From positions 1 to 31,423 of IMG/VR virus record IMGVR_UViG_3300047482_000019: a stretch of 31,423 nucleotides of DNA, one strand, 5' to 3'. A program made the translations under genes and the position numbers. Under the pieces are notes generated by a model, which ran no database searches, had not been told where the DNA came from, and saw only the letters and a list, made by a program, of their open reading frames with translations. Below, piece by piece: positions 30,137 to 31,423 of the stretch. Numbering within the stretch: the first letter of the stretch is position 1; the number at the start of each line of letters is the position of its first letter. The stretch comes from a virus.

Positions 30137-31327
30137 CTACGCCGCAACAACTTGCGCAATCTGGTACTTGCTACCAGCCTTGACAATCCGACCATCAGCC
30201 ATTAGGCTATTCAGATAATTGTAGATATTACCGCGGCTACAAACACTGTCACCGCCAATCAACCGATGAATCTCAGTAGCGCCAAGTGCCAGATGCTCAC
30301 TGACAACATTGACAATCTGATCTGTCAGGCTGACACCCGCATTGACACTTTTGTCAGTGCTGACAGTTGGGTTGACAACTTCTGACACCTCTGACAAATC
30401 CTCTGACAGTTCTGACACCATCGCATTGACACTTTTGTCAGTGCTGACAGTTGGGTTGACAACTTCTGACACCTCTGACAAATCCTCTGACAGTTCTGAC
30501 ACCATCGCATTGACACTTTTGTCAGTGCTGACACTTGGGTTGACACTTTTTGTCACCTCTAACAAGCCAGCTAACACATTGTTACCACCTGTATTGTCAG
30601 CCCTGACAGGCTGATTGACACTTTTGTTGTCAGGGTTAACAACCATATTAGCCTGATTGACAATTCGACTATCAGGGCTGACAACCTCTGACACCATCGC
30701 ATTGACACTTTCTGACACTTTGACAACTGCATTGTCAGTCTGACTGTCAGTCGAATTGATTCTGTCAAAAGCGCGTGCCAGCTTTTTCTCAACGACTGTC
30801 ATAGCCATCTCGTTAATTCGATCCTGCATTGCCGAAAGATCAATATGACTAACAGCCTCATGGATCTTAGCGTCCATCTTTCGGTCAATATTCGCAGTAT
30901 CAGCAGCCTCAGCTTCTCGTTTTTTCTTTTGCGACGATTCAAACATCGCCGCAGCATAAGCCAGTAGTCCCTCGAAGATTAGCGGGAAGCCGTAGCCTTG
31001 CAACATCGACTTAGCAACAATTCCCCACGTCCCATTGGTGCATATCTGTTCTTGGTTGACATAATGGCATATAGACGAATCGTAGTAAGCGATTGATTGA
31101 ATTGTGCCACTCAATAGAGCAACGGCAACCACAGCGCCAGTCATCCATTGCAAAGTCGTCTTGTCCTTAAAATCGACTTTTGACAGCATAATAGCTACGC
31201 CGACCAACCCCAACGATAAGCCAGCCGCAACAGCGTATGTCGTGATCGCGCCGTGACCATGTGCCAGCCAATCCTTTATTGTGCCGAATGATCCGAACGC
31301 CACTAATAGCATTACGATATGGATCAA
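30137..31327 (-). CDS. membrane-anchored protein with repeat region and C-terminal winged helix
   Basis: The 396-residue frame starts at a TTG (31327) or an ATG (31312); neither has a strong ribosome site, and the frame is open back to a TAG near 31367. Residues 1-130 contain three or four hydrophobic spans (near 2-14, 28-48, 62-84 and 108-130), a topology reminiscent of DUF2637/SpdB-like plasmid proteins. Residues 130-190 are charged and helical (K-K-K-R-E-A-E-A-A-D). Residues 200-340 are low-complexity Val/Ser/Asn repeats, including a 28-residue unit (S-V-N-A-M-V-S-E-L-S-E-D-L-S-E-V) repeated exactly. Residues 345-396 form a winged helix (G-A-T-E-I-H-R-L-I-G-G-D, N-I-Y-N-Y-L-N-S-L-M-A-D-G-R-I-V-K). 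It could tether DNA to the membrane or regulate early genes. The DNA array inside its own gene may be its target. Function is unproven. Confidence 0.65.
   Translation of the reverse strand: MIHIVMLLVAFGSFGTIKDWLAHGHGAITTYAVAAGLSLGLVGVAIMLSKVDFKDKTTLQWMTGAVVAVALLSGTIQSIAYYDSSICHYVNQEQICTNGTWGIVAKSMLQGYGFPLIFEGLLAYAAAMFESSQKKKREAEAADTANIDRKMDAKIHEAVSHIDLSAMQDRINEMAMTVVEKKLARAFDRINSTDSQTDNAVVKVSESVNAMVSEVVSPDSRIVNQANMVVNPDNKSVNQPVRADNTGGNNVLAGLLEVTKSVNPSVSTDKSVNAMVSELSEDLSEVSEVVNPTVSTDKSVNAMVSELSEDLSEVSEVVNPTVSTDKSVNAGVSLTDQIVNVVSEHLALGATEIHRLIGGDSVCSRGNIYNYLNSLMADGRIVKAGSKYQIAQVVAA
30301..30801. repeat. dense array of TGACA/TGTCA motifs with helical spacing
   Basis: I count 39 exact TGACA or TGTCA pentamers from 30301 to 30801, against about one expected by chance. 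Between 30301 and 30541 there are 24 sites, with steps of 8-14 bases and a mean of about 10.4. The 84-bp unit 30343-30426 is repeated exactly at 30427-30510 and partly after 30511; each unit holds eight sites, that is 10.5 bp per site. The sites include tight dyads TGTCAGTGCTGACA at 30352, 30436 and 30520. They occur in two codon phases and both orientations of the gene that overlaps them. Confidence 0.9.
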
Positions 31328-31392
31328 TGTTTCAACCGTAAACAGATGAGCAATAAAATTCTTCTAGTGACCCGACAGTTTGAAGGGATTGG

Positions 31393-31420
31393 ACAATAGA
31401 CAAGGTTTCGGATATGTTAA
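31393..31420 (-). promoter_or_regulatory. promoter candidate for the membrane/wHTH gene
   Basis: On the minus strand TTAACA (31420-31415), a 16-base spacer and TATTGT (31398-31393), five of six and four of six matches. It would start transcription about 60 bases before the TTG at 31327. The last 96 bases of the window hold no other feature. Confidence 0.4.
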
Positions 31421-31423
31421 GAG

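Noticed and set aside
30301-30801. CRISPR array
   Set aside because: The repeated unit is a 5-bp motif inside an open coding frame; there are no 25-40-bp repeats with unique spacers and no cas genes.

Overview
The window is a junction between a bacterial chromosome and one arm of a tailed-phage prophage. Bases 1 to about 1175 are host DNA, visibly more GC-rich than the rest: the 3' part of a CO-dehydrogenase/xanthine-dehydrogenase-type FAD-binding subunit, overlapping by ATGA with an amidinotransferase-family gene that stops after 119 codons, about a third of its normal length. From there to the right edge almost every gene is on the minus strand and belongs to a siphovirus-type prophage with HK97-like head genes. 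No integrase, CI-type repressor, replicative helicase or right attachment site is visible, so the prophage continues past 31423. The Thr-Pro-rich linker and YLPFV-like C-terminus of a secreted glycosidase, with the host gene style, suggest Chloroflexota (Herpetosiphon-like). That assignment is an inference.

Layout, read in the main (minus) transcription direction from right to left. Early/replication end (31.3-26.1 kb): a membrane-anchored protein with a C-terminal winged helix, whose gene contains a dense array of TGACA/TGTCA motifs; a ribbon-helix-helix repressor; a 928-aa archaeo-eukaryotic-type primase; a VRR-NUC nuclease; and a small unknown protein. Cargo (24.8-26.1 kb, plus strand): a secreted clan-A-like glycoside hydrolase with its own promoter and terminator. 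Control (24.7-23.8 kb): a small coiled-coil protein followed by three overlapping stand-alone GerE/LuxR-type helix-turn-helix proteins and a terminator. Packaging and head (23.7-12.7 kb): two unknown small proteins, HNH nuclease, TerS, TerL, two tiny proteins, a portal-MuF fusion, a small membrane protein, an unusual tail-tube paralogue with sugar-binding-like C-terminal domains, prohead protease, major capsid protein and the head-tail joining set. Tail (12.7-2.5 kb): tail tube, frameshifted tail assembly chaperone (slippery CCCTTTT), tape measure with two repeat families, distal tail protein, tail hub-like protein and tail fibre. Left end (2.5-1.2 kb): a small plus-strand gene, a GIY-YIG nuclease and an excisionase-like HTH protein next to the host junction. 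The last two are preceded by promoters that carry related operator-like dyads.

The most unusual signals are these. (1) I count 39 TGACA/TGTCA pentamers in about 500 bp inside a coding region, spaced on average about 10.5 bp apart, in both orientations and two codon phases. (2) A palindromic repeat occurs twice in frame inside the primase and once after the tail fibre. (3) A tail-tube paralogue with extra domains lies within the head module. (4) The tape measure carries exact 18- and 15-residue repeats. (5) Three GerE-type HTH genes lie in tandem. (6) A 93-bp inverted-repeat structure separates the tail tube gene from the chaperone gene.
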